From Pseudomonas frederiksbergensis (lineage in GTDB: Bacteria > Pseudomonadota > Gammaproteobacteria > Pseudomonadales > Pseudomonadaceae), in contig NZ_FNTF01000002.1 of the NCBI RefSeq assembly GCF_900105495.1, positions 657,501-721,500 of the forward strand: a DNA stretch of 64,000 bases. The letters run 5' to 3'. The notes under the pieces were generated by a model that searched no databases, was not told the DNA's origin, and was given only the letters and a program-made list of their open reading frames with translations. The translations under genes were made by a program, and so were the position numbers. How positions within the stretch are numbered: the stretch's first letter is position 1; each line of letters begins with the position of its first letter. Of the stretch, positions 39,933 through 47,841 are shown piece after piece.

Positions 39933-41156
39933 TCAGGCTTTGGCCAACGCGGGCAAATCACCGGTCAACCCCAGCGCCTCACGCACGAACAGCGCCTTGG
40001 CTTCGGGCATCTGATCGACCATCTTCAACCCGGCATTGCGCAACCAGCGAATCGGCAACGGATCGGCCTGGAAGAGACGCTCGAAGCCTTCCATCGCCGC
40101 CATCAACGCCAGGTTGTGGGGCATGCGCCGACGTTCGTAACGGCTGAGCACTTTCACATCCGCCAGACGTTCGCCACGCGTGGCCGCTTGCAACAGCACT
40201 TCGGCCAGCACGGCGGCATCGAGAAAACCCAGGTTCACGCCCTGCCCGGCCAATGGGTGAATGGTGTGCGCCGCATCCCCGATCAACGCCAGACCTTCAG
40301 CCACATAACGCTTGGCATGACGCTGGCGTAGCGGTACGCACAGGCGCGGGTCGGCGCTGACCACCTCGCCCAGTCGGCCTTCGAAGGCCCGCTCCAGCTC
40401 TTTGCAGAAACCGTCGTCATCCAGCGCCATCAGGCGTTCGGCTTCGCTCGGGGTGGTCGACCAGACGATCGAACACCAATCCTGCTGACCATCACGCTCC
40501 AGCGGCAAGAACGCCAGCGGACCGTTGTCGGTGAAGCGCTGCCACGCGGTCAGTTGATGAGGTTTGGCACTGCGCACGCTGGTGACAATCGCATGGTGCA
40601 GGTAGTCCCACTCGCGCGTCGCCATGCCGGTCAGACGCCGAACGGCGGAATTGGCGCCATCCGCTGCGATCACCAAAGGTGCGCGCAAGGTGCGGCCATC
40701 GGCCAGGGTCAGCAACCAGTCATCGCCGGAACGACGCATTTGCTCCAGGCGCGCATTGGCCAACATGCCGAGATCGCAGTCGTGCAGGCGGTCGAGCAAG
40801 GCGTCCTGAACCACGCGGTTCTCGACGATATGCCCCAGCACGTCGGCATGCACACTGGCCGCCGAGAAATGGATTTGCCCGGTGCCGCTGCCGTCCCAAA
40901 CCTGCATGTCGGTGTAGGGGCTGCTGCGCCGTTTGGCGATGCCGTCCCAGACGCCCAGACGATCAAGAATCCGCTGGCTGGCAATCGATAAGGCGCTGAC
41001 TCGCGGCTCGAACGAAGCCTGAGCATCGAAGGGTTTGACGCTCAGGGGGCTGCCGTCCAGCAGCAGGACTTCCAGCCCGCTGTCCTGCAACGCCAGCGCC
41101 AGGGCGCTGCCGACCATTCCGGCCCCGACAATCAGCAGATCTGCGCGCATTTCCAT
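39933..41156 (-). CDS. ubiI: UbiI/VisC-family FAD-dependent hydroxylase
   Basis: A 407-residue flavoprotein hydroxylase: FAD-binding LLIVGAGMVGSALALAL at the N-terminus and GLALIGDAAHTIHPLAGQGVNLG near 295-317. Such enzymes hydroxylate the ring of ubiquinone precursors. It follows ubiH on the same strand, the place of visC/ubiI in E. coli (pepP-ubiH-visC); UbiF is the other possibility. A second in-frame ATG two codons in is an equally plausible start. Confidence 0.85.
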   Translation of the reverse strand: MEMRADLLIVGAGMVGSALALALQDSGLEVLLLDGSPLSVKPFDAQASFEPRVSALSIASQRILDRLGVWDGIAKRRSSPYTDMQVWDGSGTGQIHFSAASVHADVLGHIVENRVVQDALLDRLHDCDLGMLANARLEQMRRSGDDWLLTLADGRTLRAPLVIAADGANSAVRRLTGMATREWDYLHHAIVTSVRSAKPHQLTAWQRFTDNGPLAFLPLERDGQQDWCSIVWSTTPSEAERLMALDDDGFCKELERAFEGRLGEVVSADPRLCVPLRQRHAKRYVAEGLALIGDAAHTIHPLAGQGVNLGFLDAAVLAEVLLQAATRGERLADVKVLSRYERRRMPHNLALMAAMEGFERLFQADPLPIRWLRNAGLKMVDQMPEAKALFVREALGLTGDLPALAKA

Positions 41157-41247
41157 GCTTTAAGCCTGTCTCGCTTGCGGCTTGAGCCGCCTAAAAAGGG
41201 ATTTAACCAAAGTGCCCGCGCCGAGGTACGGCGGGCTGCCGAACCAC

Positions 41248-42435
41248 TCAAGCATCGGGACGCGTACCCAGCCCCATGGCCTGACGCGCGAACCAGCGTT
41301 TGGCCGGCGGCAACAGGTCCAGCCCGAGCAGGCCGATATTGCGGCCCAGGGAAACCAAGGGTTGAGTGCTGCCGAACAAACGGGTGACCTGATCGGAGAA
41401 ACCCACGGTCAGGTTCTGGTCCAGACGCTGACGCTCGCGGTAGACCTGCAAGGTCGCAAAGTCGCCGGGAGATGTTTCGCTGCTTAGCAACGCATCGGCC
41501 AGCGCTTGAGCATCACGCAACGACAGGTTGAAACCTTGCCCGGCTATCGGGTGCAGACTGTGGGCAGCATTGCCGAGAATTGCCAGGTGCGGACGCACCT
41601 GCTCTTCGGCCTCGATCAATGTCAGCGGGTACAAATGCCGCGCGCCAACCTGTTTCAACGTGCCGAGGCGATAACCGAACACGCCTTGCAGCTCGCTGAG
41701 GAAACTCTTTTCATCGAGGGCCGCCAGCCGTTGCGCGTCCATCCCCAATCGGGTCCAGACCAGTGCGCAGCGGTTTTCCGGCAAAGGCAACAAGGCCATC
41801 GGCCCGTCATCGGTGAAACGCTCGAAGGCCATGCCGTTGTGCGCTTCACTCGGCGTGATGTTGGCAATCAACGCGCTCTGGTTATACGGGCGCTTTTTGA
41901 TGCCGATCCCCAGTTGCTCGCGCAGGCCGGAACGACCGCCATCAGCCAGCACCGCAAGATCGCATTCCAGAGTGGTTTCGTCGTTGAGGGTCAGGCGATA
42001 GCCATCGATCAGCGGCTCCATACGCGTGACTTCCGCCGGGCAACGCCAGCTGATCACGTCCTTGTCCAGCCCCTGCCAGAGGCATTGGCCGAGCCAGGCG
42101 TTTTCCACCACATAACCCAGCGCCGGAACGCCCTCTTCCATCGCTGACAATCGCGCGGTGGAAAAGCGTCCACGGTCGGAGACATGAATCTGTTTGATCG
42201 GCTCGGCGCGGCGGGAGATTTCCTGCCACACGCCCAACCGTTGATAAATCTGCTTGGCACCGTAGGACAACGCCGAGGAACGGGCGTCGTAGCTCGGTTG
42301 ATAAGTATCGCCGGGGGCGAACGGTTCGATCAGCACGATCTTCCAGCCACGAGCCTTGGCCCCCGCCTGCAACGCCAACGCCAGACTGGCGCCGACCAGG
42401 CCACCACCGATGATTGCCAGATTGACTCGACTCAT
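41248..42435 (-). CDS. ubiH: 2-octaprenyl-6-methoxyphenol hydroxylase UbiH
   Basis: A 395-residue FAD monooxygenase with AIIGGGLVGASLALALQ at the start and LAILGNAAHSLHPIAGQGFNLS late in the protein, where the usual GDAAH reads GNAAH, as in other UbiH. It acts in ubiquinone ring hydroxylation. Its start overlaps the pepP stop by 4 bp (ATGA), showing a pepP-ubiH-ubiI operon. Confidence 0.9.
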   Translation of the reverse strand: MSRVNLAIIGGGLVGASLALALQAGAKARGWKIVLIEPFAPGDTYQPSYDARSSALSYGAKQIYQRLGVWQEISRRAEPIKQIHVSDRGRFSTARLSAMEEGVPALGYVVENAWLGQCLWQGLDKDVISWRCPAEVTRMEPLIDGYRLTLNDETTLECDLAVLADGGRSGLREQLGIGIKKRPYNQSALIANITPSEAHNGMAFERFTDDGPMALLPLPENRCALVWTRLGMDAQRLAALDEKSFLSELQGVFGYRLGTLKQVGARHLYPLTLIEAEEQVRPHLAILGNAAHSLHPIAGQGFNLSLRDAQALADALLSSETSPGDFATLQVYRERQRLDQNLTVGFSDQVTRLFGSTQPLVSLGRNIGLLGLDLLPPAKRWFARQAMGLGTRPDA

Positions 42436-43766
42436 GCCGCTTGTGTCCGCGCGGCGGCCATCAAGGCCTCGATCTCGGCGACCGTTTTCGGTACGCCTTT
42501 GGTCAGGATTTCACAGCCGGTTTTGGTGACCACTACGTCGTCCTCGATGCGCACGCCAATGCCGCGCCATTTTTTCGCTACGTTCTGGTTGCCCGGGGCA
42601 ATGTAGATGCCCGGCTCTACGGTCAGCGCCATGCCGACTTCCAATACACGCCATTCCCCGCCGACCTTGTATTCGCCGACATCATGCACATCCATGCCCA
42701 GCCAGTGGCCGGCGCGGTGCATGTAGAACGCTTTATAGGCTTCGCTGGCGATCAACTCATCGACCTCGCCCTGCAACAGGCCCAACTTCACTAACCCGGC
42801 AGTAATCACCCGGACTGTAGCTTCGTGGGCCTGATTCCAGTGTTTGTCTGGGGCAATTTCCGCAAACGCGGCTTCTTGCGACGCCAGCACCAACTCGTAG
42901 ATTGCCTTCTGTTCCGCTGAATACTTGCCGTTGACCGGCCAGGTGCGGGTGATGTCGCTGGCGTAGCAGTCGATCTCACAACCGGCGTCGATCAATACCA
43001 GATCGCCGTCCTTGAGCACCGCGTCATTCTGCTGGTAATGCAGGATGCAGCTGTTGCGCCCAGCGGCGACGATCGAGCCGTAGGCCGGCATTTTCGCCCC
43101 GCCCTTGCGGAATTCGTAGTCGAGTTCGGCTTCGAGGCTGAACTCATGCAGCCCCACACGACTGGCCTGCATCGCACGGATGTGCGCCTGGGCGGAAATC
43201 CGTGCGGCTTCGCGCATCACCTTCACTTCTGCCGCCGATTTATACAGGCGCATGTCGTGAAGCAGGTGATCCAGGGCAACGAATTCGTTCGGCGGCTGGG
43301 CGCCGAGGTGCGCTTTAGAGCGGATCACGTTGATCCAGTCCATCAGGTGCCGGTCGAATTCCGGATTGCTGCCCATGGCCGAATACACCCGGTCGCGACC
43401 TTCGATCAGGCCCGGCAAGATGTCGTCGATGTCGGTGATGGGGAAGGCGTCGTCGGCGCCAAAGTCGCGAATCGCGCCTTCCTGCCCGGCGCGCAGGCCG
43501 TCCCACAACTCCCGTTCGGCATTGCGTTCACGGCAGAACAGAATGTATTCGCCGTGCAGACGCCCAGGCATCAAAACGATGACCGCCTGAGGCTCGGGAA
43601 AACCGCTGAGGTACTGGAAGTCGCTGTCCTGACGGTAAACGTGCTCGACGTCGCGGTTGCGGATCGCAACGGCGGCGGCGGGCAGGATGGCGATGCTGTT
43701 GGGTTCCATCTGCGCCATCAGGGCCTTGCGGCGACGGCTGTATTCCGATTTCGGGATATGAATCAT
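42432..43766 (-). CDS. pepP: Xaa-Pro aminopeptidase PepP
   Basis: A 444-residue M24B metallopeptidase with all five metal ligands visible: Asp260 (VLIDAGCE), Asp271 (SDITRTWP), His354 (RAGHWLGMDV), Glu384 (TVEPGIYI) and Glu408 (VRIEDD). It removes N-terminal residues ahead of proline. It starts 27 bp after the YgfB gene and overlaps ubiH. Confidence 0.94.
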   Translation of the reverse strand: MIHIPKSEYSRRRKALMAQMEPNSIAILPAAAVAIRNRDVEHVYRQDSDFQYLSGFPEPQAVIVLMPGRLHGEYILFCRERNAERELWDGLRAGQEGAIRDFGADDAFPITDIDDILPGLIEGRDRVYSAMGSNPEFDRHLMDWINVIRSKAHLGAQPPNEFVALDHLLHDMRLYKSAAEVKVMREAARISAQAHIRAMQASRVGLHEFSLEAELDYEFRKGGAKMPAYGSIVAAGRNSCILHYQQNDAVLKDGDLVLIDAGCEIDCYASDITRTWPVNGKYSAEQKAIYELVLASQEAAFAEIAPDKHWNQAHEATVRVITAGLVKLGLLQGEVDELIASEAYKAFYMHRAGHWLGMDVHDVGEYKVGGEWRVLEVGMALTVEPGIYIAPGNQNVAKKWRGIGVRIEDDVVVTKTGCEILTKGVPKTVAEIEALMAAARTQAA

Positions 43767-43793
43767 GGGCAGATGGCTTTCCCTGGCACGCGA

Positions 43794-44354
43794 TTAATGC
43801 AACGACGGCTTGGCGGCAGCCGGCGCGTCCGGCTTTTTGCTTTCGGTGAACAGCAGCAGCGGCGCGACGCGCAGGTACTCCATCACTTCCATGTAATCGC
43901 TTTCGCCGTCGTCGGACTCTTCCAGGGCGTCTTGCACCTGTGAAATAGCCGCCAGGTCCTGAAGCACTTCGGTGGCCTCGGTGCTCAGCATGCTGCTGTC
44001 ACGGCAGTTCAGGCCAAAACCGCTGAGGAAACCCTGGCACCATTGGCCCAGTGCGGCGGCACGGTCGGCCAGTGGCTCGTCATCGGTCGGCAGCAACAGA
44101 ACGACGGTCACGTCGTCGCCGGTGAGCTCGCCCTTGACCATCTCCTGCAAGCCGATCAAGGCGTTGCGGACGTTATCCTGCGGCTCGCTCTCGAGCAGTT
44201 CGGCGGCATCGACCAGCCAGCCTTCGGCATCGAAACCGGCACCGGCGCAACTGCGGCCGAGCAACAGGCCATGCAATTCGGCAGGCGAGACGTTATGACC
44301 GCTGGAAGTCAGCAGTTTGGCGAAGGCTTGGTACGGGGAATTCTGAATGGGCAT
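43794..44354 (-). CDS. YgfB/YecA (UPF0149) family protein
   Basis: A 186-residue acidic protein of the YgfB family, with [18 protein letters not shown] near the start and [13 protein letters not shown] in the middle, both family signatures. E. coli ygfB lies directly before pepP, as here. In P. aeruginosa a YgfB homologue has been linked to beta-lactam resistance through ampD regulation; whether that applies here is unknown. It is the first gene of the pepP-ubiH-ubiI cluster. Confidence 0.87.
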   Translation of the reverse strand: MPIQNSPYQAFAKLLTSSGHNVSPAELHGLLLGRSCAGAGFDAEGWLVDAAELLESEPQDNVRNALIGLQEMVKGELTGDDVTVVLLLPTDDEPLADRAAALGQWCQGFLSGFGLNCRDSSMLSTEATEVLQDLAAISQVQDALEESDDGESDYMEVMEYLRVAPLLLFTESKKPDAPAAAKPSLH

Positions 44355-44482
44355 GGGCAGCTAGGCGCCAGACGGCGCTATGTCTAGAATGAAGGCCTTG
44401 TATCCTACATCGACAGACTCGCCAAGACTATTAAAGGCTGTCCGCCAGCTACCACTCATCAGACTCAAATTCAGTGGACACA

Positions 44483-44692
44483 ATGGAAGACACCGACCTG
44501 CAAGCGCTGATGGCCAGACTCGAACTGCTAATTAGCCGCGTCGAGCAACTAAAGAGTCAAAACGGACTCCTATTAGCTCAGGAAAAGACCTGGCGCGAGG
44601 AACGCGCTCACCTCATTGAAAAGAACGAAATCGCCCGGCGTAAGGTCGAATCAATGATTTCGCGCCTCAAGGCCCTGGAGCAAGACTCATGA
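44483..44692 (+). CDS. TIGR02449-type small coiled-coil protein upstream of zapA
   Basis: 69 residues from ATG 44483; a GTG at 44474 is the other possible start. Almost the whole chain is heptad-like (LMARLELLISRVEQLKSQNGLL...), predicting a coiled coil. It overlaps zapA by ATGA, so the two are translationally coupled, suggesting a role near the division ring. The family has no proven function. Confidence 0.78.
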   Translation: MEDTDLQALMARLELLISRVEQLKSQNGLLLAQEKTWREERAHLIEKNEIARRKVESMISRLKALEQDS

Positions 44693-45006
44693 GTTCAAGC
44701 AATAGCGTTACCGTGCAGATCCTCGATAAAGAATATTCGATCATCTGCCCCCAGGAAGAGCGCAGCAACCTGGTGAGCGCCGCCCGTTACCTGGACGGCA
44801 AGATGCGCGAAATCCGCAGCAGCGGCAAAGTCATCGGCGCCGATCGCATCGCCGTGATGGCCGCCCTGAACATCACCCACGATCTTCTGCACAAGGAAGA
44901 ACGCCCGGATGTACAGGCCAGCGGCTCGACCCGCGAGCAGGTTCGCGACCTGCTGGATCGCGTCGATCTGGTGCTCGCAACCGATCCGGACGTCACCAAG
45001 GGCTGA
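44689..45006 (+). CDS. zapA: cell division protein ZapA
   Basis: 105 residues starting MSSSNSVTVQILDKEYSIICPQEERSNLVSAARYLDGKMREIR, the ZapA N-terminal globular domain, then a helix for dimerisation. It bundles FtsZ filaments at the division site. It is encoded just before 6S RNA, the conserved zapA-ssrS-fau arrangement. Confidence 0.93.
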   Translation: MSSSNSVTVQILDKEYSIICPQEERSNLVSAARYLDGKMREIRSSGKVIGADRIAVMAALNITHDLLHKEERPDVQASGSTREQVRDLLDRVDLVLATDPDVTKG

Positions 45007-45031
45007 AACGCGAAACCGCTTGGGGTATACT
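45003..45031 (+). promoter_or_regulatory. promoter of 6S RNA
   Basis: CTGAAA at 45003-45008 and TATACT at 45026-45031, with a 17-bp spacer, give a good sigma-70 match overlapping the zapA stop. The RNA would start near 45037. Confidence 0.6.
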
Positions 45032-45036
45032 CGCAT

Positions 45037-45217
45037 CACTCCCTGGGGTGCTTGCCAGTTGACCACGTCCCTGAGCCGATTCGCACTACCCTGGAAGTTG
45101 CACGTTGGGCTGGTGTGCATGTCCGCTAGACGGAAAGCCTTAAAGCCTACTGCATCTTCCACCTTGAACTTTCGGGTTCAAGGGCTAAGTCAGCAGCGGT
45201 TCATCCGGGGAGCCTGA
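45037..45217 (+). ncRNA. ssrS: 6S RNA
   Basis: The sequence between zapA and fau carries the conserved 6S features: CCCTGGGGTGCTTG near the 5' end, TGACCACGTCCCTGAGCCG, and near the 3' end a long complement ending TCATCCGGGGAGCC. The ends are estimated from the promoter and typical length (about 180 nt). 6S RNA mimics an open promoter and holds sigma-70 RNA polymerase in stationary phase. Location before fau is the rule in proteobacteria. Confidence 0.9.
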
Positions 45218-45224
45218 TTCCAGT

Positions 45225-45259
45225 CCGATGCCGGTTTAAATACCGGCATCGGCTTTTTT
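45225..45259 (+). terminator. terminator between 6S RNA and fau
   Basis: CCGATGCCGGT and ACCGGCATCGG form an 11-bp stem with a 6-base loop, then CTTTTTT. It is a standard terminator for the 6S precursor, and fau begins 42 bp later, so some read-through may supply fau. Confidence 0.85.
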
Positions 45260-45300
45260 ACGGGTACGCTTTACGTACTTGCCCTTCTGAAGCCGAATTC

Positions 45301-45906
45301 ATGACCGAACCTGCGCTGCTGCCCCGCCCGCAACTTCGACGCATGCTGCGCAAGGCCCGCCGCGCACTGACACCCAGTCAGCAACGCCAGGCCGCTCGCG
45401 GGCTGTACAAGCAACTGGCCCAGCAGCCGTTGTTTCGCCGCGCTAAACATATCTCCCTGTATTTGCCCACCGACGGTGAAATCGACCCGCGCATTTTGCT
45501 GCGTGCCGCTCAACGTCGGGGCAAGGCGACGTATCTGCCGGTACTCAGCGCCTGGCCAAGAACCAAAATGGTGTTCCAGCGAATTCGCCCCGGCGAAAAA
45601 CTCAAACCCAACCGCTTCCGTATTCTCGAACCCCGGCACAACCTCGCCCGGCAACGCAAAGTCTGGGCGCTCGATCTGGTGCTGTTGCCATTGGTGGGGT
45701 TTGACGATGTCGGCGGACGCCTGGGCATGGGCGGTGGTTTTTATGATCGAAGCCTGGCGTACCTGGCACGACGTAAAAACTGGCGCAAGCCGACGCTATT
45801 GGGGCTGGCCCATGAATGTCAGAAGGTCGAACGATTGGCTCAAGCGAGCTGGGATGTGCCGTTACAGGGAACGGTGACAGACAAGGCGCGGTATTTCGCC
45901 GGCTAG
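45301..45906 (+). CDS. fau: 5-formyltetrahydrofolate cyclo-ligase
   Basis: 201 residues of the YgfA/MTHFS family: the basic N-terminus RRMLRKARRALTPSQQRQAA and the nucleotide-binding GRLGMGGGFYDRSLAYL near 135-152. It converts 5-formyl-THF to 5,10-methenyl-THF with ATP. It follows the 6S terminator. Confidence 0.92.
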   Translation: MTEPALLPRPQLRRMLRKARRALTPSQQRQAARGLYKQLAQQPLFRRAKHISLYLPTDGEIDPRILLRAAQRRGKATYLPVLSAWPRTKMVFQRIRPGEKLKPNRFRILEPRHNLARQRKVWALDLVLLPLVGFDDVGGRLGMGGGFYDRSLAYLARRKNWRKPTLLGLAHECQKVERLAQASWDVPLQGTVTDKARYFAG

Positions 45907-45940
45907 ACGCCACTGGAATCAGCGGCGCCCGAAGACAGGT

Positions 45941-46093
45941 TCAGCGCTTGAAGGCCGACGGCTGTTGTTGCTGCGCGATTTCGATCGGTGCGTCGGTCTT
46001 GTTGCTCCACAGGCTTTGGGCATAGCCGGTAGTCACGACGCCGAGGCCGAACAAAATAACCAAAATCCATAGTAAATCCGGTTTGCGTTTCAT
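45941..46093 (-). CDS. 50-residue membrane-anchored small protein
   Basis: I read MKRKPDLLWILVILFGLGVV at the N-terminus, one membrane helix, then a 27-residue polar tail (TTGYAQSLWSNKTDAPIEIA and a glutamine-rich end). It has a GGGGGG ribosome binding site upstream of ATG 46093 and a TGA stop at 45941. It lies between the convergent fau end and the divergent EVE gene. The coding potential, composition and ribosome binding site make it credible. The function is unknown; it may be a small inner-membrane protein. Confidence 0.7.
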   Translation of the reverse strand: MKRKPDLLWILVILFGLGVVTTGYAQSLWSNKTDAPIEIAQQQQPSAFKR

Positions 46094-46293
46094 CGATTGC
46101 CCCCCAAAGGCACATCAACACGATGACAGCAGCGGTTTCCGTTTCAGGTGTAGGCCGTGCAGCAGCGTCAAGCTTAGAAGGCCGGCATTTTGCGACAACG
46201 TGAACCGACACGCAAACACTGGCGTCAACCGACCGTCGGTTTGTCATAAAATCCCCGGACAACTTGCCCACCACTTCGCAAGGAGCAAAAACC

Positions 46294-46743
46294 ATGGCTT
46301 ATTGGCTGATGAAATCCGAGCCCGACGAACTCTCGATCAAGAACCTGGAGACGCTCGGCAAGGCGCGCTGGGACGGGGTTCGCAACTACCAGGCGCGTAA
46401 TTTTCTGCGGGCCATGGCCGTAGGCGACGAGTTTTTCTTCTATCACTCAAGCTGCCCCGAACCGGGGATCGCCGGGATCGGAAAGATCGTCGAAGCCGCA
46501 TATCCGGACCCGACGGCGCTGGAGCCGGAAAGCCCTTACTACGATCCGAAAGCCACGGCAGAGAAAAACGCCTGGAGCGCGATCGATGTCGTGCATGTCG
46601 AGACGTTTCCCAAGGTGCTTAAGCTGGATTACCTGAAACAGCAGGCGGCGCTGGCCGAGATGCCGCTGGTGCAGAAAGGTTCGCGCCTGTCGGTGATGCC
46701 GGTGACAAACGCGCAATGGGCTGCGGTGCTCGATTTACGTTAA
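46294..46743 (+). CDS. EVE-domain protein (Thy28-like)
   Basis: ATG 46294 with AAGGAG upstream gives 149 residues. The EVE/PUA-like start MAYWLMKSEPDELSI, followed by RWDGVRNYQARNFLRAMAVGD, matches bacterial EVE proteins. These bind modified bases (for example 5-methylcytosine or its derivatives) and are related to YTH domains. The neighbours give no further clue to its job. Confidence 0.85.
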   Translation: MAYWLMKSEPDELSIKNLETLGKARWDGVRNYQARNFLRAMAVGDEFFFYHSSCPEPGIAGIGKIVEAAYPDPTALEPESPYYDPKATAEKNAWSAIDVVHVETFPKVLKLDYLKQQAALAEMPLVQKGSRLSVMPVTNAQWAAVLDLR

Positions 46744-46875
46744 ATACAGCAGAACCACCCGGTCACCCTCTTTTCAGCACCGAACAGGGTTAGGCTTGGC
46801 CCCCAGTTGACTGGTATCAACGCGCCTCGGCGTTCGATCAACCAGACTAGGACGCAACAGCCGCAGGATGCCCGC

Positions 46876-47841
46876 ATGTCTACGCACAGCCGCTCTTCAA
46901 TTTTTTTCACCAGCGCTTTAATGGTACTGCTGCTGGCCGCCGGTGGTTTTGGCTACTGGAAGTCGATGCATGACCGGTTGCCCGAAGGTTTGTATGTCGG
47001 CAACGGCCGTCTCGAAGCCACCGAAGTGCAGATCGCCAGCAAGACATCGGGCCGACTGGCAGAGGTGCTTGTCGATGAAGGCGACAAGGTCACCAAGGGC
47101 CAACTGCTGGCCCGCATGGACACCCGCACCCTTGAAGCCCAACGCCACCAGGCCGAAGCTGAAGTGTTGCGCGCCCGGGAAAACCTCAACGCCGCACAAG
47201 CCAACGTGCAATTGCGTCAGAGCGAGCAACTGCTGGCCCGGCAGGAACTCAAGCGCTCTCAGGAACTGTTCAAACACGGTTTCGTCAGCGGCCAGATTAT
47301 CGATCAACAGCAGGCACGTCTCGACACCAGCATCGCTTCGGTCGCCTCGTCTAGAGCCCAGGTGTCAGCCGTTGGCGCAGCGATTGGTGCGGCACAAGCC
47401 CAAGTCGCGATGTTGACCAGCGAAATCGATGACAGCAGTTTGCGAGCCCCTATCGACGGAGTGATCCAGCTGCGCATGGCCGAAGCCGGTGAGGTGCTGG
47501 GGGCTGGGGGACGCGTATTACTGCTGATCGACCCCAACGATCAATACATGAACCTCTACCTCCCGGCCTCCGTGACTGGACGCCTGGCGGTGGGCGATGA
47601 AGCGCGGATTTTGCTCGATGCCCTGCCCGACCGTCCCCTGCCGGCAAAAATCAGCTTTGTGGCTGCCAAGTCGCAATTCACCCCCAAAGAGGTCGAGACC
47701 CGCGATGAGCGGCAAAAACTGGTGTTCCGCGTCAAGTTACACCTGACGGATCCCAAGGCAATGCCGCAAGCCAAACCCGGCATGCCCGGTGCTGGCTATG
47801 TGCGCACCACCTCCGTTGCCTGGCCGGCCAATCTGCAATGA
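46876..47841 (+). CDS. yhiI: HlyD-family periplasmic adaptor (YhiI-like)
   Basis: ATG 46876 gives 321 residues: one N-terminal membrane helix (about 9-26), then the lipoyl-like half-motif LEATEVQIASKTSGRLAEVLVDEGDKVTKGQ, a long coiled-coil hairpin, and the second half IDDSSLRAPIDGVIQLRMAEAGEVL. It links an ABC-2 exporter to an outer-membrane channel. It overlaps rbbA by ATGA. This is the yhiI-rbbA-yhhJ order of E. coli. Confidence 0.87.
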   Translation: MSTHSRSSIFFTSALMVLLLAAGGFGYWKSMHDRLPEGLYVGNGRLEATEVQIASKTSGRLAEVLVDEGDKVTKGQLLARMDTRTLEAQRHQAEAEVLRARENLNAAQANVQLRQSEQLLARQELKRSQELFKHGFVSGQIIDQQQARLDTSIASVASSRAQVSAVGAAIGAAQAQVAMLTSEIDDSSLRAPIDGVIQLRMAEAGEVLGAGGRVLLLIDPNDQYMNLYLPASVTGRLAVGDEARILLDALPDRPLPAKISFVAAKSQFTPKEVETRDERQKLVFRVKLHLTDPKAMPQAKPGMPGAGYVRTTSVAWPANLQ

